Assembly: GCF_023898865.1 (NCBI RefSeq)
Contig: NZ_JAGSOV010000071.1
Span: 1-64,000, forward strand
Source: Pseudonocardia humida
GTDB taxonomy: Bacteria > Actinomycetota > Actinomycetes > Mycobacteriales > Pseudonocardiaceae
Length of the DNA: 64,000 nucleotides
Direction of reading: 5' to 3'
Under the pieces are notes generated by a model. That model did no database searches, had not been told where the DNA came from, and was given only the letters and a program-made list of their open reading frames with translations. Shown here one piece after another: positions 24,890 through 33,344 of this stretch; positions within the stretch are counted from its first letter, which is position 1; each line of letters opens with the position of its first letter. Position numbers and translations under genes: made by a program.

Positions 24890-25630
24890 TCACCGGGCCC
24901 GGGTGTCGGAGTAGAGGTGGCTGTCCGGGAAGTGCTCGGCGGCCAGCGCCGGCCCGACGACCACGACCGCGGCCATCGTGATCCCGGCCGCGCGCACCTG
25001 CTCGGGCAGCGACGACAGCGGTCCGCGCAGCACCACCTGGTGCTCGCGGCTGGCGTGCGCGACGACGGCGGCCGGGCAGTCCGGGCCGTGCACCCCCGAC
25101 ACCGCCGCCACCAGCTCCTCGATCCGGTGCACCGACAGGTGCAGCACCAGGGTGCCGCCCGAGCGCCCCAGCTCGGCCAGCCCCTCGCCGTCGGGCATCG
25201 GGGTGGCCAGCGCGGAGATCCGGGTCAGCGTGACGGTCTGGGCGACCGTGGGCACCGTCAGCTCCCGGCGCAGCACGGCGGCCGCGGCGGCGTAGGCGGG
25301 CACCCCCGGGCACAGGTCGTAGGGCACCCCGGCGGCGTCGAGGCGGCGCATCTGCTCGGCCAGCGCCGAGAACACCGACAGGTCGCCGGAGGCCAGCCGG
25401 GCCACGTCGAGCCCGGCCTCGTGCGCGGCCACCATCTCCGCGACGATCTCGGTCAGCGTCAGGTCGGCGGTGTCGATCCGGCGGGCGCCGGGCGGGCAGA
25501 TCTCCAGCATCTCCGGCGGCACGTAGGTGCCGGCGTACAGGCAGACCTGGGAGGCGGCGATCAGGTCGCGCGCGCGCAGCGTGAGCAGGTCGACCGCGCC
25601 CGGGCCGGCCCCGATGAAGTGCACTGTCAT
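24890..25630 (-). CDS. cobM: precorrin-4 C11-methyltransferase
   Basis: 246 residues. CobM methylates C-11 of precorrin-4 to give precorrin-5. Typical tetrapyrrole methylase motifs: VHFIGAGPGAVDLLTLRARDLI at the N-terminus, CLYAGTYVPPEML, ARLASGDLSVFSALAEQMRRL near 97-117 and CPGVPAYAAAAAVL. Its ATG overlaps the cobL stop (ATGA). Downstream, after 7 bases and the mini-ORF, comes cobK. Full length. Confidence 0.95.
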   Translation of the reverse strand: MTVHFIGAGPGAVDLLTLRARDLIAASQVCLYAGTYVPPEMLEICPPGARRIDTADLTLTEIVAEMVAAHEAGLDVARLASGDLSVFSALAEQMRRLDAAGVPYDLCPGVPAYAAAAAVLRRELTVPTVAQTVTLTRISALATPMPDGEGLAELGRSGGTLVLHLSVHRIEELVAAVSGVHGPDCPAAVVAHASREHQVVLRGPLSSLPEQVRAAGITMAAVVVVGPALAAEHFPDSHLYSDTRAR

Positions 25631-26874
25631 CCCGACGTCCCCATCGGCTTGGTCACGCTCCAGATCGTCACCGGCATCGCCGGGCGCCAGCCGGTGAACC
25701 CGCCCACCGGCGCGGCCCGGGCCACCGACAGCCGGGTCAGCTCACCGCCGTGGCGCGAGCGGGCGGCGGCGAGCACCCCCTCGGACTCCACGGTGACGGC
25801 GTTGGCCACCAGCCGCCCGCCCGGGCGCAGCGCGTCCCAGCAGCGGGCCGGCACGCCCTCGGCGGTGAGGCCGCCGCCGATGAACACCGCGTCCGGATCG
25901 GGCAGCCCGTCGAGCGCATCGGGGGCGCGGCCGGTCACCACCCGCACGCCGGGCACGCCCAGCGCGTCGGCGTTGGCGGTGATCCGGGCGGCGCGCGCGG
26001 GGTCGGGCTCCACGGCGACGGCCCGGCAGGTCGGGTGGGCGCGCGACCACTCCACCGCGATCGAGCCGTTGCCCGCCCCGACGTCCCAGAGCAGCTCGCC
26101 GGGCCGCGGCCCGAGCAGCGCCAGCGTCACGGCGCGGACCTCGCGCTTGGTCAGCTGGCCGTCGTGGTCGTAGGCGTCGTCGGGCAGGCCGGGGGTCACC
26201 GCGCGCGGGCGCGCGTCCGGACCCGCGGCGCACTGCACCGCGACGAGGTTGAGGGGATCGCCGGGCGGGTGCGCCCACGCCCCTGCGGTGCCGTCGAGGC
26301 GGCGCTCGGCCGGGCCGCCGAGCTGCTCGAACACCGCCAGCGCGGAGTCGGCCCACCCGTCGGCGGCCAGCAGCGCGGCCACCTCGCCCGGCGTCGCGGG
26401 CCCTTCGCTCAGCACGAGCAGCCGCGCCCCCGGGGCGAGCACGCGGCGCAGCGCGGCCAGCGGGCGCCCGACCGCGCTGACCACCTCGACGGAGTCGACC
26501 GCCCAGCCCAGCCGCGCGCAGGCCAGCGACACCGACGACGGGTGGGAAAGCACGTCGACCGCGGCGGCGCCCAGCACCCGGGTCAGCGTCGTCCCCAGGC
26601 CGTGCAGCATCGGGTCGCCGCTGGCCAGCGCGCACACCCGGCGCCCGCGCAGCCCGGCGAACAGCTCCGGCAGCGCCGGCAGCATCGGCGACGGCCAGGG
26701 CCGGGCCTCGGCCCGGGTGCGCCCGGCCACCAGCGCGAGCTGGCGCGGCCCGCCCAGCACCACCTCGGCGTCGCGGAGGGCGGCGCGTCCCGGCTCCGCC
26801 AGCCCGGCCCAGCCGTCCGCGCCGATGCCGACGACCGTGACCCGCGCGGCGGCGGCCTCGACGGGAGCGGTCAC
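25627..26874 (-). CDS. cobL: precorrin-6Y C5,15-methyltransferase (decarboxylating)
   Basis: 415 residues with both CobL halves: the N-terminal CbiE-type methylase (VTVVGIGADGWAGLAEPGR, ALASGDPMLHGLGTTL, HPSSVSLACARLGWA) and the C-terminal CbiT-type methylase/decarboxylase (LTKREVRAVTLALLGPRPGE, LLWDVGAGNGSIAVEWSRAHP, AVFIGGGLTAEGVPARCWDAL). Together they methylate C-5 and C-15 and remove the C-12 acetate carboxylate. GTG at 26874 overlaps the upstream PPOX stop (GTGA); the 3' end overlaps cobM (ATGA). Confidence 0.95.
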   Translation of the reverse strand: MTAPVEAAAARVTVVGIGADGWAGLAEPGRAALRDAEVVLGGPRQLALVAGRTRAEARPWPSPMLPALPELFAGLRGRRVCALASGDPMLHGLGTTLTRVLGAAAVDVLSHPSSVSLACARLGWAVDSVEVVSAVGRPLAALRRVLAPGARLLVLSEGPATPGEVAALLAADGWADSALAVFEQLGGPAERRLDGTAGAWAHPPGDPLNLVAVQCAAGPDARPRAVTPGLPDDAYDHDGQLTKREVRAVTLALLGPRPGELLWDVGAGNGSIAVEWSRAHPTCRAVAVEPDPARAARITANADALGVPGVRVVTGRAPDALDGLPDPDAVFIGGGLTAEGVPARCWDALRPGGRLVANAVTVESEGVLAAARSRHGGELTRLSVARAAPVGGFTGWRPAMPVTIWSVTKPMGTSG

Positions 26875-27275
26875 CGCACGCTCCCGAGCATCCGGTCGAC
26901 CACGATCTCCAGGACCACCCGCTCGGGGTGCGGGCGCGGCGTGCGGTAGCGCCGGGCGTAGCGGCGCTCGGCCTCGGCGACCGCCGCCGGGTCGGCGCGC
27001 ACGATCCCCCGGCCCTGCAGGGTCGACCACCGGGTCCCGTCGATGCCGGTCACCGCCACCCGGGCCCCGCCCGTGCCCGCCGCCAGCACGTTGCGGATCT
27101 TCTGCGAGCCCCGCCGGGCGATCACCCTGGCCAGGCCGGCGGGCAGGTCGACGGTGACGCCCACGGCCACCAGGTGCGGTGTGCCGTCGCGCCCGACCGT
27201 CGCCAGCAGGCAGATCCGGCGCTCGGTCCAGAACCGCGCGAAATCGGCACCGACCGCGTCGAAGACCCCAGGCAC
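26871..27275 (-). CDS. PPOX-class F420-dependent reductase (Rv2074-like)
   Basis: 134 residues, split beta-barrel flavin/deazaflavin-binding fold: FWTERRICLLATVGRDGTPHL, GSQKIRNVLAAG, DGTRWSTLQGRGIVRADP. It is first in a leftward unit with cobL, cobM and cobK. In Mycobacterium tuberculosis the homologous neighbourhood (cobK-cobM-cobL-Rv2073c-Rv2074) holds Rv2074, reported as an F420H2-dependent biliverdin reductase; conserved synteny supports the same identity here, but that is inference. GTG at 27275 fits the domain start; a longer frame adds only a Gly-rich stretch. Confidence 0.78.
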   Translation of the reverse strand: MPGVFDAVGADFARFWTERRICLLATVGRDGTPHLVAVGVTVDLPAGLARVIARRGSQKIRNVLAAGTGGARVAVTGIDGTRWSTLQGRGIVRADPAAVAEAERRYARRYRTPRPHPERVVLEIVVDRMLGSVR

Positions 27276-27377
27276 GCGGCCATCCTCTCCCCCGCCCCCG
27301 CCGCGCCCCCACTCCCGCCGCGGTGACACCCACCACCCCGGCACGGCCCGGATTCCCGAGGAGACGCCGGCCGCACG

Positions 27378-28235
27378 TCAACCCGCTTCGGCCAGGAAGC
27401 CTCGGACGAGGTCGAGGACCGCGTCCGGCCGATCGGCCGGGACGACGTGGGCGGCGCCGGGCACCTCGACGTAGCGGGCGTCGGCGATCAGCGCGGTCGC
27501 CCCGGCGATCGGGCCCCGGGGCACCAACCGGTCCTGCGCGCCGCGGACGAGCAACGTCCGCGCGCGCAGGTCGGGCAGTCGGGGCCGCAGATCGGTGCGC
27601 ATGCGCCGGGGTCCGTAGGACTCGCGCTGGAAGTCGTCGAGCACGTGCTCCCCGGCGGCCAGCGCGGCTCGGGCCTCCGCGGCCGAGAGCCGGACGATCT
27701 CGTCGAAGCGCGGGGTCGCGCGACCGGCGGCGAGGGTGCGCGCGAGGCTGCGGCGCAGCCGCGCCTCGTCGGCGTAGTAGCGGGTCGCCCAGCGCTGGAG
27801 GCGGTCCGAGCGCAGGAACCCGTAGGTGAGGAGTTGGGCCGGGCGGCGGGACTCGTAGCCGCCCGGAGCGATCGCGACGAGTCGGTCGACCCGCCCCGGG
27901 TGGTCTAGGGCGACGGCCGTGGCGACACCACCGCCCATCGACAGGCCGACGAGGTGGGCGCGGTCCAGGCCCCAGGCGTCGAGCAGCGCGACCACCAGCC
28001 TGCGCAGTGCGTCGATCCCGGCCGGTCCCGGCCACGGGCGGGACCGGCCGTGGCGGGGCCAGTCCGGCGCGTACACGCGGAAGTGCTCGGCGAGCGGCGG
28101 CACGAGCGGGCCCCAGCACAGCTCGGCGGTGTCGAGGGCCGCGCCGTGCAGCAGGACCACGGCCGGGCCCGCGTCGCCCGCCCGCAGGTACCCCACCGGC
28201 CCCTCGGGCAGGTCGAGCGTCGCGGAGATGACCAC
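27378..28235 (-). CDS. alpha/beta-hydrolase
   Basis: 285 residues. Classic fold: VVLLHGAALDTAELCWGP (oxyanion loop), nucleophile elbow GLSMGGG with Ser at about 102, a cap region, Asp in RGAQDRLVP and the catalytic His in VPGAAHVVPADRPD near the C-terminus. The GTG at 28235 is preceded by GCTGGGA; an in-frame ATG at 28256 lies inside an inverted repeat and has no Shine-Dalgarno. Substrate unknown. Monocistronic. Confidence 0.85.
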   Translation of the reverse strand: MVISATLDLPEGPVGYLRAGDAGPAVVLLHGAALDTAELCWGPLVPPLAEHFRVYAPDWPRHGRSRPWPGPAGIDALRRLVVALLDAWGLDRAHLVGLSMGGGVATAVALDHPGRVDRLVAIAPGGYESRRPAQLLTYGFLRSDRLQRWATRYYADEARLRRSLARTLAAGRATPRFDEIVRLSAAEARAALAAGEHVLDDFQRESYGPRRMRTDLRPRLPDLRARTLLVRGAQDRLVPRGPIAGATALIADARYVEVPGAAHVVPADRPDAVLDLVRGFLAEAG

Positions 28236-28253
28236 AGCGCGATCCCAGCAGTG

Positions 28254-28281
28254 CATGACCGATCAGTCAAGATCAGTCATG
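28254..28281. promoter_or_regulatory. operator-like inverted repeat before the hydrolase
   Basis: CATGACCGATC and GATCAGTCATG (one mismatch in 11) around AGTCAA form a 28-bp dyad, with TGATC/GATCA-type half-sites as seen in TetR operators. It lies 18 bases before the proposed start. No regulator gene is adjacent. Confidence 0.45.
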
Positions 28282-28335
28282 TGGTCAAGGCATGGGTCGT
28301 CGAGTTCGACGGGTGAGCGGCCGGGCCGGCCGCGC

Positions 28336-28665
28336 TCAGGAGGCGGGCCGCAGGACGTCGGTGGCGCGGTGCCCGGCCCCGACGCCGTCGACCAGGATCG
28401 CGGTGCCCCGCGAGTTGCGGGTGCGCAGCGGCAGGATCTCCTGGTAGGCGGCGGAGTCGTACCACCCGCGGGCGCGCTCGGCGTCCGGGAACGCGATCAC
28501 GATCAGGGTGCCGTCCCAGGTGCCCTCCAGCGGCACCGGGACGGCGCCGTGCACCGCGAACTCGCCCCCGAACGGGGCGAGGGTCGCGTCGATGCGCTCC
28601 AGGTACTCCACGATCTCCGCGCCCATCTCGACGTCGCGCAGGATCGCCACGGCGTAGGCGGTCAT
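28336..28665 (-). CDS. DUF1330-family protein
   Basis: 109-residue small ferredoxin-like alpha+beta protein: YAVAILRDVEMGAEIVEYLE at the start, HGAVPVPLEGTWDGTLIVIAF in the middle and the DUF1330 signature ARGWYDSAAYQEILPLRTRNS near 65-85. Function of the family is not established. ATG preceded by GAGGAGGGCCGAG. Monocistronic, convergent with nothing close. Confidence 0.85.
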   Translation of the reverse strand: MTAYAVAILRDVEMGAEIVEYLERIDATLAPFGGEFAVHGAVPVPLEGTWDGTLIVIAFPDAERARGWYDSAAYQEILPLRTRNSRGTAILVDGVGAGHRATDVLRPAS

Positions 28666-28830
28666 CTCGGCCCTCCTCGATCTCGGTGGTTCGACCTGGT
28701 CGAGGGTGGCCCGCCGACCGACGCGCGTCGATGACCCCGGACGTCATGCAGATGCCTACCGCGCGGGGTCGGTCGCTGCCCGACGGGCGCGTCGCGTGCG
28801 ACGATGACGGCGTGACGACCAGAAAGGGCC

Positions 28831-29736
28831 ATGCCGCGTAGGCGCCCCGACCAGCTCCGCACCCGCCGCCCGGTCCACTGCGGATCCGGACGGCCGATCC
28901 CCGCGATCCCCCGGACGTCCGCGTCCACCGCGCGCGCCGTCGCCGAACTGGAGCGCACGCGGCTGCACCCCGGTGCCGTCGCCGAAGCGCTCACCGCGTG
29001 GGCCCGGTTCGTCCGCGCTCCCGTCCGGGAGCTGGAGGATCACGCCCCCGGCGCGTGCCCGAACCCCGACTGCCAGTGGGACGACCCCGTCGTGCGCCGC
29101 CGGGCGCTGGGCGCGGCCCTGCACGCGCTGCCGGTCGCGGCGGCGCGCGAGCTGCGCGCGCTCGTCCGGCCCCTCGACGAGACCTTCCTGGCCCGATCCC
29201 TGCCCACCCCGCGGACAGCTCACATCCGCGACCTGCTGACCGAGCCCGGGCGCGGCGAACCCCGCCCGTGGCCTGCGGACGCGTTCACGTTCACGGTCGA
29301 GCTGGCGGCCCTGGGCTGGCTGCGCGTACGGGTCGGCGACGGGCGCGCGGAGCAGAAGGTGCTCGCCTCCTACCTCACCCCGGCCCTCGACCAGCTGCTC
29401 GCCGCCCTGGTCTCGCTCACCACCGGGGCCCGGGACGCCCGGGTGGACTGGGAGCTCGAACCGGGCCGGTGCCGCTGGCTGCTCACCGCGGACCCGTACG
29501 GCCACGCCCGGGTGCGCATCCGGCTGGTCGCCGACCGGGACCTGGACCTGCCCGACGCCGGCCACCCCGTCCTGGACGCCGACATCCCCCTGCGCGACCT
29601 CGTCCGCACGGTGGCCGCCGGGGCGCGCGCCCTGCTGACCCGGCACGGCGAGGACGGGTACGCCCGCCTGTGGCACGCCGGCCCGTTCCCGACCGGGCAC
29701 CTGCTCGCCCTCGAGCGGTGGTGCGACCGGTCGTGA
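28831..29736 (+). CDS. hypothetical protein
   Basis: 301 residues, no family recognised. Residues about 1-35 are basic and Pro-rich; about 38-110 are helical with a possible knuckle CPNPDCQWDD; the remainder alternates strands and helices (FTFTVELAALGWLRVRVGDG, RCRWLLTADPYGHARVRIRL, LVRTVAAGARALLTRHGEDG) and ends FPTGHLLALERW. No signal peptide or membrane segment. Coding potential is convincing from GC3 pattern and composition. ATG preceded by AAAGGG. Convergent with the kinase-like gene, 12 bases apart. Confidence 0.7.
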   Translation: MPRRRPDQLRTRRPVHCGSGRPIPAIPRTSASTARAVAELERTRLHPGAVAEALTAWARFVRAPVRELEDHAPGACPNPDCQWDDPVVRRRALGAALHALPVAAARELRALVRPLDETFLARSLPTPRTAHIRDLLTEPGRGEPRPWPADAFTFTVELAALGWLRVRVGDGRAEQKVLASYLTPALDQLLAALVSLTTGARDARVDWELEPGRCRWLLTADPYGHARVRIRLVADRDLDLPDAGHPVLDADIPLRDLVRTVAAGARALLTRHGEDGYARLWHAGPFPTGHLLALERWCDRS

Positions 29737-29748
29737 CGGCGTCCCGGC

Positions 29749-32028
29749 TCAGGCGGTGCCGGCGATGTTCAGCACCGTCACCGTCCCGTCGTCGAGGTTG
29801 GTGACGTAGGCTTGCCGCCCGTTCGGGGCCACCGCGATGCTGGTCGGGCTGCGTCCGGTCGGCACCCGCGCGGTGATCGCGAACGTCGTCGCGTCGAACA
29901 CCTGGATCGCGTTGTCGTCGACCGTGGCGAGGTAGCCGTGGCGCCCGTCCGGGGCCATCGACACGTCCTGCGGGTGCGGCGCGGTCGGCACCGTGGCGAT
30001 CACCGCGTTGCTGTTCAGGTCCGTCACCGACATCGAGCTGCTGTCGTAGTTGACGTTGAACAACAGCGGCTCGCTGGGGTGGGCGAGGATGCTGTGGGGG
30101 CTCAGCCCGACCGGGACCGTGGTGATCGGCGTGTTCGTGGCGGTGTCCAGGATCGTCACGACGTTGGACTCGTGGTTGGCCGCGTACAGGCGGGTCCCGT
30201 CCTCGGAGACGTCCACCCAGTGCGGGTTCGGCGCCACCTCGACAGTCGCCGTCACCGCGTTCGACGCCGTGTCGATGACGGTGATCGAGCCGGAGTCGTG
30301 GTTGGGCACGTAGACCGTGCGCCCGTCGGGGGTGACGTCCAGGGCGAACGGCCGCACGCCGGTCGGCACCCTGGCCACGAAGGTGCTGGTGGCCGTGTCG
30401 AGCACGCCGACCTCGTTGACGGTGCGGTCGTTGTTGAAGATGCTCACGTACGCGCGGGTGCCGTCCGGGGAGAACGCCACGAACTGCGGACCGCCCTCGG
30501 GCACCGGGATTGCGCCGGTGACGCTGTTGATGGTGGTGTCGAACACGGTCAGGACACCGGCGCCGCGGTTGGCGATGTAGGCGTAGCGGCCGTTCGGCGC
30601 GATCTCCATGTAGCCCGGGGTGGGCCCGACCGGCACGGTCGGACCGACGGTCGGCGACGCGCTGCTGTTGCCCACCGGCGCCGGCGCCGCCTCGGTCGGC
30701 AACGGCGCCGCGGGGGCCACCGGCACCGGCGGCGCCTGCGCGGGGGCGGCCTGCTGGGGGTCGAGCGGCTCGCTCGGCTCGCCGCCGCCCCGCCAGGGGC
30801 CGATCACCAGCGCGGTCGCCGCGGCGGACAAGATGACCAGCAGCAGGGCGAGCAGCACGAGCCGGGTGGCGGGACGCCGGGGACGTCGGGCGAAGTCGGG
30901 TCCGCCGGGTGGCGGGACGGGCGGCGGACCGGGAGGCGGGCCCGCTGCCGGTCGGGGAGCCGGGATCGGGGACGGACCGGAAGCCGGAGCCGGCTGCGGA
31001 GCCGGGCTCGGGGACGGGGCCGGTCGTGGGGCCGGGCGCGGGGTCGGGCTCGCGGCCGGGACCGGCGCGGCGGCCTCGAACCGGCCGGCGGGGACGGCGA
31101 CCGGTGTGGTCCGGTCGTCTGCCGTCCGGTCGTCGGCGGTCCGGTCGTCGGCGAGGTCGGTCGGCACCGCGGCCGGCAGCAGCGCGGCGCGCGCGGCCGC
31201 GGCCAGCTCACCCGCGGTGGCGTAGCGCTCGTCGGGTTCCTTGGCCATCCCCCTGGCCACCACCCGGTCGAGCTGGGGCGGCACGCCCGCCACGAGCTCC
31301 GACGGCCGGGGCGGCGGCAGCTGCAGGTGGGCGTACATCAGGGCGGGCAGGTCGTCGCCGGCGAAGGGCTTGACCCCGGTCAGGCACTCGTGGAGCACGC
31401 AGGCCAGCGAGTACACGTCGGCGCGCGCGTCGATCGGCTGGTTCTCGAAGCGCTCGGGCGCCAGGTACGCCCACATGCCCGCGCCGGCCACGTTGGTCAT
31501 CGGCTGCGACCGCGCGGGTCCGGCGGCCTGGGCCAGGCCGAAGTCCACCACCTGGACGCTGTCGGGCGGGGTGACCAGGATGTTGGACGGCTTGACCGCG
31601 CGGTGCACCAGCTTCGCGGCGTGCGCGGCGTCGAGCGCGACGGCCACCTGGCCGACCAGGTCGACCGCGCGGCCCGGCGCGAGCGGCCCCGCGGCCAGCA
31701 GCGCCGCCAGGCTCGGCCCGTCGACCAGCCGCATGCTGAGGTAGAGCCGGCCGTCGATCTCGCCGAAGTCGTGGATCCGGATCACGTGCGGCTCGCGCAG
31801 CCGGGCCGCGGTGGTGCACGCGCCGTGGAACCGCCGCTTGTAGCGGGCGTCCTCGCCCAGCGCGGCGGGCAGCAGCTTCACCGCCACCGCCTGGTCGCGG
31901 CGCTCGTCGTGGGCGCGGTACACCTCGCCCGTCGCACCGCTACCGATCAGCTCCTCGATCCGGTAGTGACCGAACTGATCCATGAACAACACCCCGCGGT
32001 CTGGAAGCGCGCCGTCACCGACGGTCAT
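29749..32028 (-). CDS. Ser/Thr kinase-fold protein with YVTN beta-propeller; probable pseudokinase
   Basis: 759 residues. Residues about 20-285 have a PknB-like kinase fold: Gly loop GSGATGEV, beta-3 Lys in VAVKLL (51) and DFG (162-164). The catalytic loop reads HRAVKPSN instead of HRDVKPSN (142-149), and the helix-C segment is FHGAC where FxREA is expected, so both the catalytic Asp and the salt-bridge Glu are missing. A Pro-rich linker, one transmembrane segment (ATRLVLLALLLVILSAAATA, about 400-425) and a Pro/Ala stalk lead to an extracellular propeller of YVTN repeats (NGRYAYIANRGAGVLTVFDT and six or so more). ATGA overlap with the Rieske gene favours the start at 32028; an ATG at 31983 is possible. 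Confidence 0.85.
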   Translation of the reverse strand: MTVGDGALPDRGVLFMDQFGHYRIEELIGSGATGEVYRAHDERRDQAVAVKLLPAALGEDARYKRRFHGACTTAARLREPHVIRIHDFGEIDGRLYLSMRLVDGPSLAALLAAGPLAPGRAVDLVGQVAVALDAAHAAKLVHRAVKPSNILVTPPDSVQVVDFGLAQAAGPARSQPMTNVAGAGMWAYLAPERFENQPIDARADVYSLACVLHECLTGVKPFAGDDLPALMYAHLQLPPPRPSELVAGVPPQLDRVVARGMAKEPDERYATAGELAAAARAALLPAAVPTDLADDRTADDRTADDRTTPVAVPAGRFEAAAPVPAASPTPRPAPRPAPSPSPAPQPAPASGPSPIPAPRPAAGPPPGPPPVPPPGGPDFARRPRRPATRLVLLALLLVILSAAATALVIGPWRGGGEPSEPLDPQQAAPAQAPPVPVAPAAPLPTEAAPAPVGNSSASPTVGPTVPVGPTPGYMEIAPNGRYAYIANRGAGVLTVFDTTINSVTGAIPVPEGGPQFVAFSPDGTRAYVSIFNNDRTVNEVGVLDTATSTFVARVPTGVRPFALDVTPDGRTVYVPNHDSGSITVIDTASNAVTATVEVAPNPHWVDVSEDGTRLYAANHESNVVTILDTATNTPITTVPVGLSPHSILAHPSEPLLFNVNYDSSSMSVTDLNSNAVIATVPTAPHPQDVSMAPDGRHGYLATVDDNAIQVFDATTFAITARVPTGRSPTSIAVAPNGRQAYVTNLDDGTVTVLNIAGTA

Positions 32029-32453
32029 TGCAGCACGATCTGCCCCTCGACGACAGAGACCGGGCGGGAGTTCAGCGGGCGCGGCGCCGGGCCCTGCTGC
32101 ACGGCACCGTCGAGGGCGTAGCGACTGCCGTGGCAGGGGCAGACGAGGCTGGTGCCCTCGACGCGGTTGACGATGCAGCCGGTGTGCGTGCAGACCGCCG
32201 AGAGCCCGGTGAAGCGGCCGGCCTCGGGCTGGGTGACGACCAGCTCGAGGCGTTCGACGACGAGCGCGCCGCCGACCGGGACGTCCGCGGCGGCGGCCAC
32301 CGGCGTGCCGCCGGACCCGACGGCGGCCGGCGCTCCGGGTGCCGCGCTCGGCGGGTCCGCCGGGGGCGCGACCGGCTCGGGAGCCGCACAGGCGGTCAGA
32401 CCGGCGGCGGCGCCACCGAGGAGCACGTGACGGCGGCTGGGCGAAGGGGGCAT
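32025..32453 (-). CDS. exported Rieske [2Fe-2S] lipoprotein
   Basis: 142 residues. N-terminus SRRHVLLGGAAAGLTAC combines a twin-arginine signal and a lipobox, so the folded Fe-S protein is exported by Tat and anchored. After a Pro/Ala linker comes a Rieske domain with both ligand boxes, CTHTGC and CPCHGS, about 18 residues apart, as in soluble Rieske-type electron carriers. It is translationally coupled (ATGA) to the kinase-fold/propeller protein, suggesting that both act at the outer face of the membrane. Redox partner unknown. Confidence 0.9.
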   Translation of the reverse strand: MPPSPSRRHVLLGGAAAGLTACAAPEPVAPPADPPSAAPGAPAAVGSGGTPVAAAADVPVGGALVVERLELVVTQPEAGRFTGLSAVCTHTGCIVNRVEGTSLVCPCHGSRYALDGAVQQGPAPRPLNSRPVSVVEGQIVLQ

Positions 32454-32596
32454 CGGATCCTCCGGGACGGGTCGTCCAGTGTGCCCGCCGCCGCGCGCCG
32501 GACCACCGAGGACTCCGGGACCGGTGCACCCGGCACACCGCTCACGGGGTCGTGGCCCGGCGGATACGGTGGATCCGATCCCGAGGAGCGGTCGTC

Positions 32597-33322
32597 GTGG
32601 CCTGGAGCACCCGTCAACTCGCCGAGCTCGCCGGCACCAGCCCGCGGGCCGTGCGGCACTACCACGAGGTCGGGCTGCTGCCCGAGCCCGAGCGGCGCTC
32701 GAACGGCTACAAGCAGTACGGCGTGTCCCACCTCGTGCGCCTGCTGCGGATCAAGCGGCTCACCGAGCTCGGGTTCTCCCTGCCCCGGATCGCCGACATG
32801 GGTGAGGCCGACGAGCACCCCGCGGAGGCGCTGCGGTCGCTGGACGCGGAGCTGGCCGCGACGATCGAGCGCCTGCAGCGGGCCCGCGCCGAGCTCGGCG
32901 TGATCCTGCGGGGATCGTTGCCGACCGACCTGCCCGCGGACATCGGGCCCGCCGCCGCGGGCGCCGACCTCTCCGCGGCCGACCGCTCGTTCGTCGTGGT
33001 GATGACCAGGGTGCTCGGTCCGAGAGGGCTCGACACCTACCGGGAGCTGCTGCAGGACCCGGCGCCGGACCCGGACCTGGCCGCCTTCGACGACCTGCCC
33101 GCGGACGCCGACGAGCCGACCCGCGCCGAGCTGGCCGACCGGATGGCCCCCGCCGTGCGCGCCCTGCACGCCCGCCACCCCGGGCTGCGGGACATCGACG
33201 CCGACGCGCCGGGTGGTGCGGCATCCACCGCGCGGACGATCGGCACGGCCATCCGCGAGCTCTACAACCCCGCCCAGATCGACGTCCTCGTCCGCGTCGA
33301 GCGGCAGCTGCGGACGCGCTGA
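32597..33322 (+). CDS. MerR-family transcriptional regulator
   Basis: 241 residues from a GTG preceded by GAGGAGCGG. The N-terminal MerR HTH is clear (STRQLAELAGTSPRAVRHYH, GLLPEPERRSNGYKQYGVSH, LRIKRLTELGFSLPRIADM). A coiled-coil of about 35 residues follows (LDAELAATIERLQRARAELG), then a helical C-terminal sensor domain of the TipAS/antibiotic-binding type length. Divergent from the Rieske gene, which may be a target. Ligand unknown. Confidence 0.87.
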   Translation: MAWSTRQLAELAGTSPRAVRHYHEVGLLPEPERRSNGYKQYGVSHLVRLLRIKRLTELGFSLPRIADMGEADEHPAEALRSLDAELAATIERLQRARAELGVILRGSLPTDLPADIGPAAAGADLSAADRSFVVVMTRVLGPRGLDTYRELLQDPAPDPDLAAFDDLPADADEPTRAELADRMAPAVRALHARHPGLRDIDADAPGGAASTARTIGTAIRELYNPAQIDVLVRVERQLRTR

Positions 33323-33344
33323 GGCGGGCGGCGCACCGATCAGC

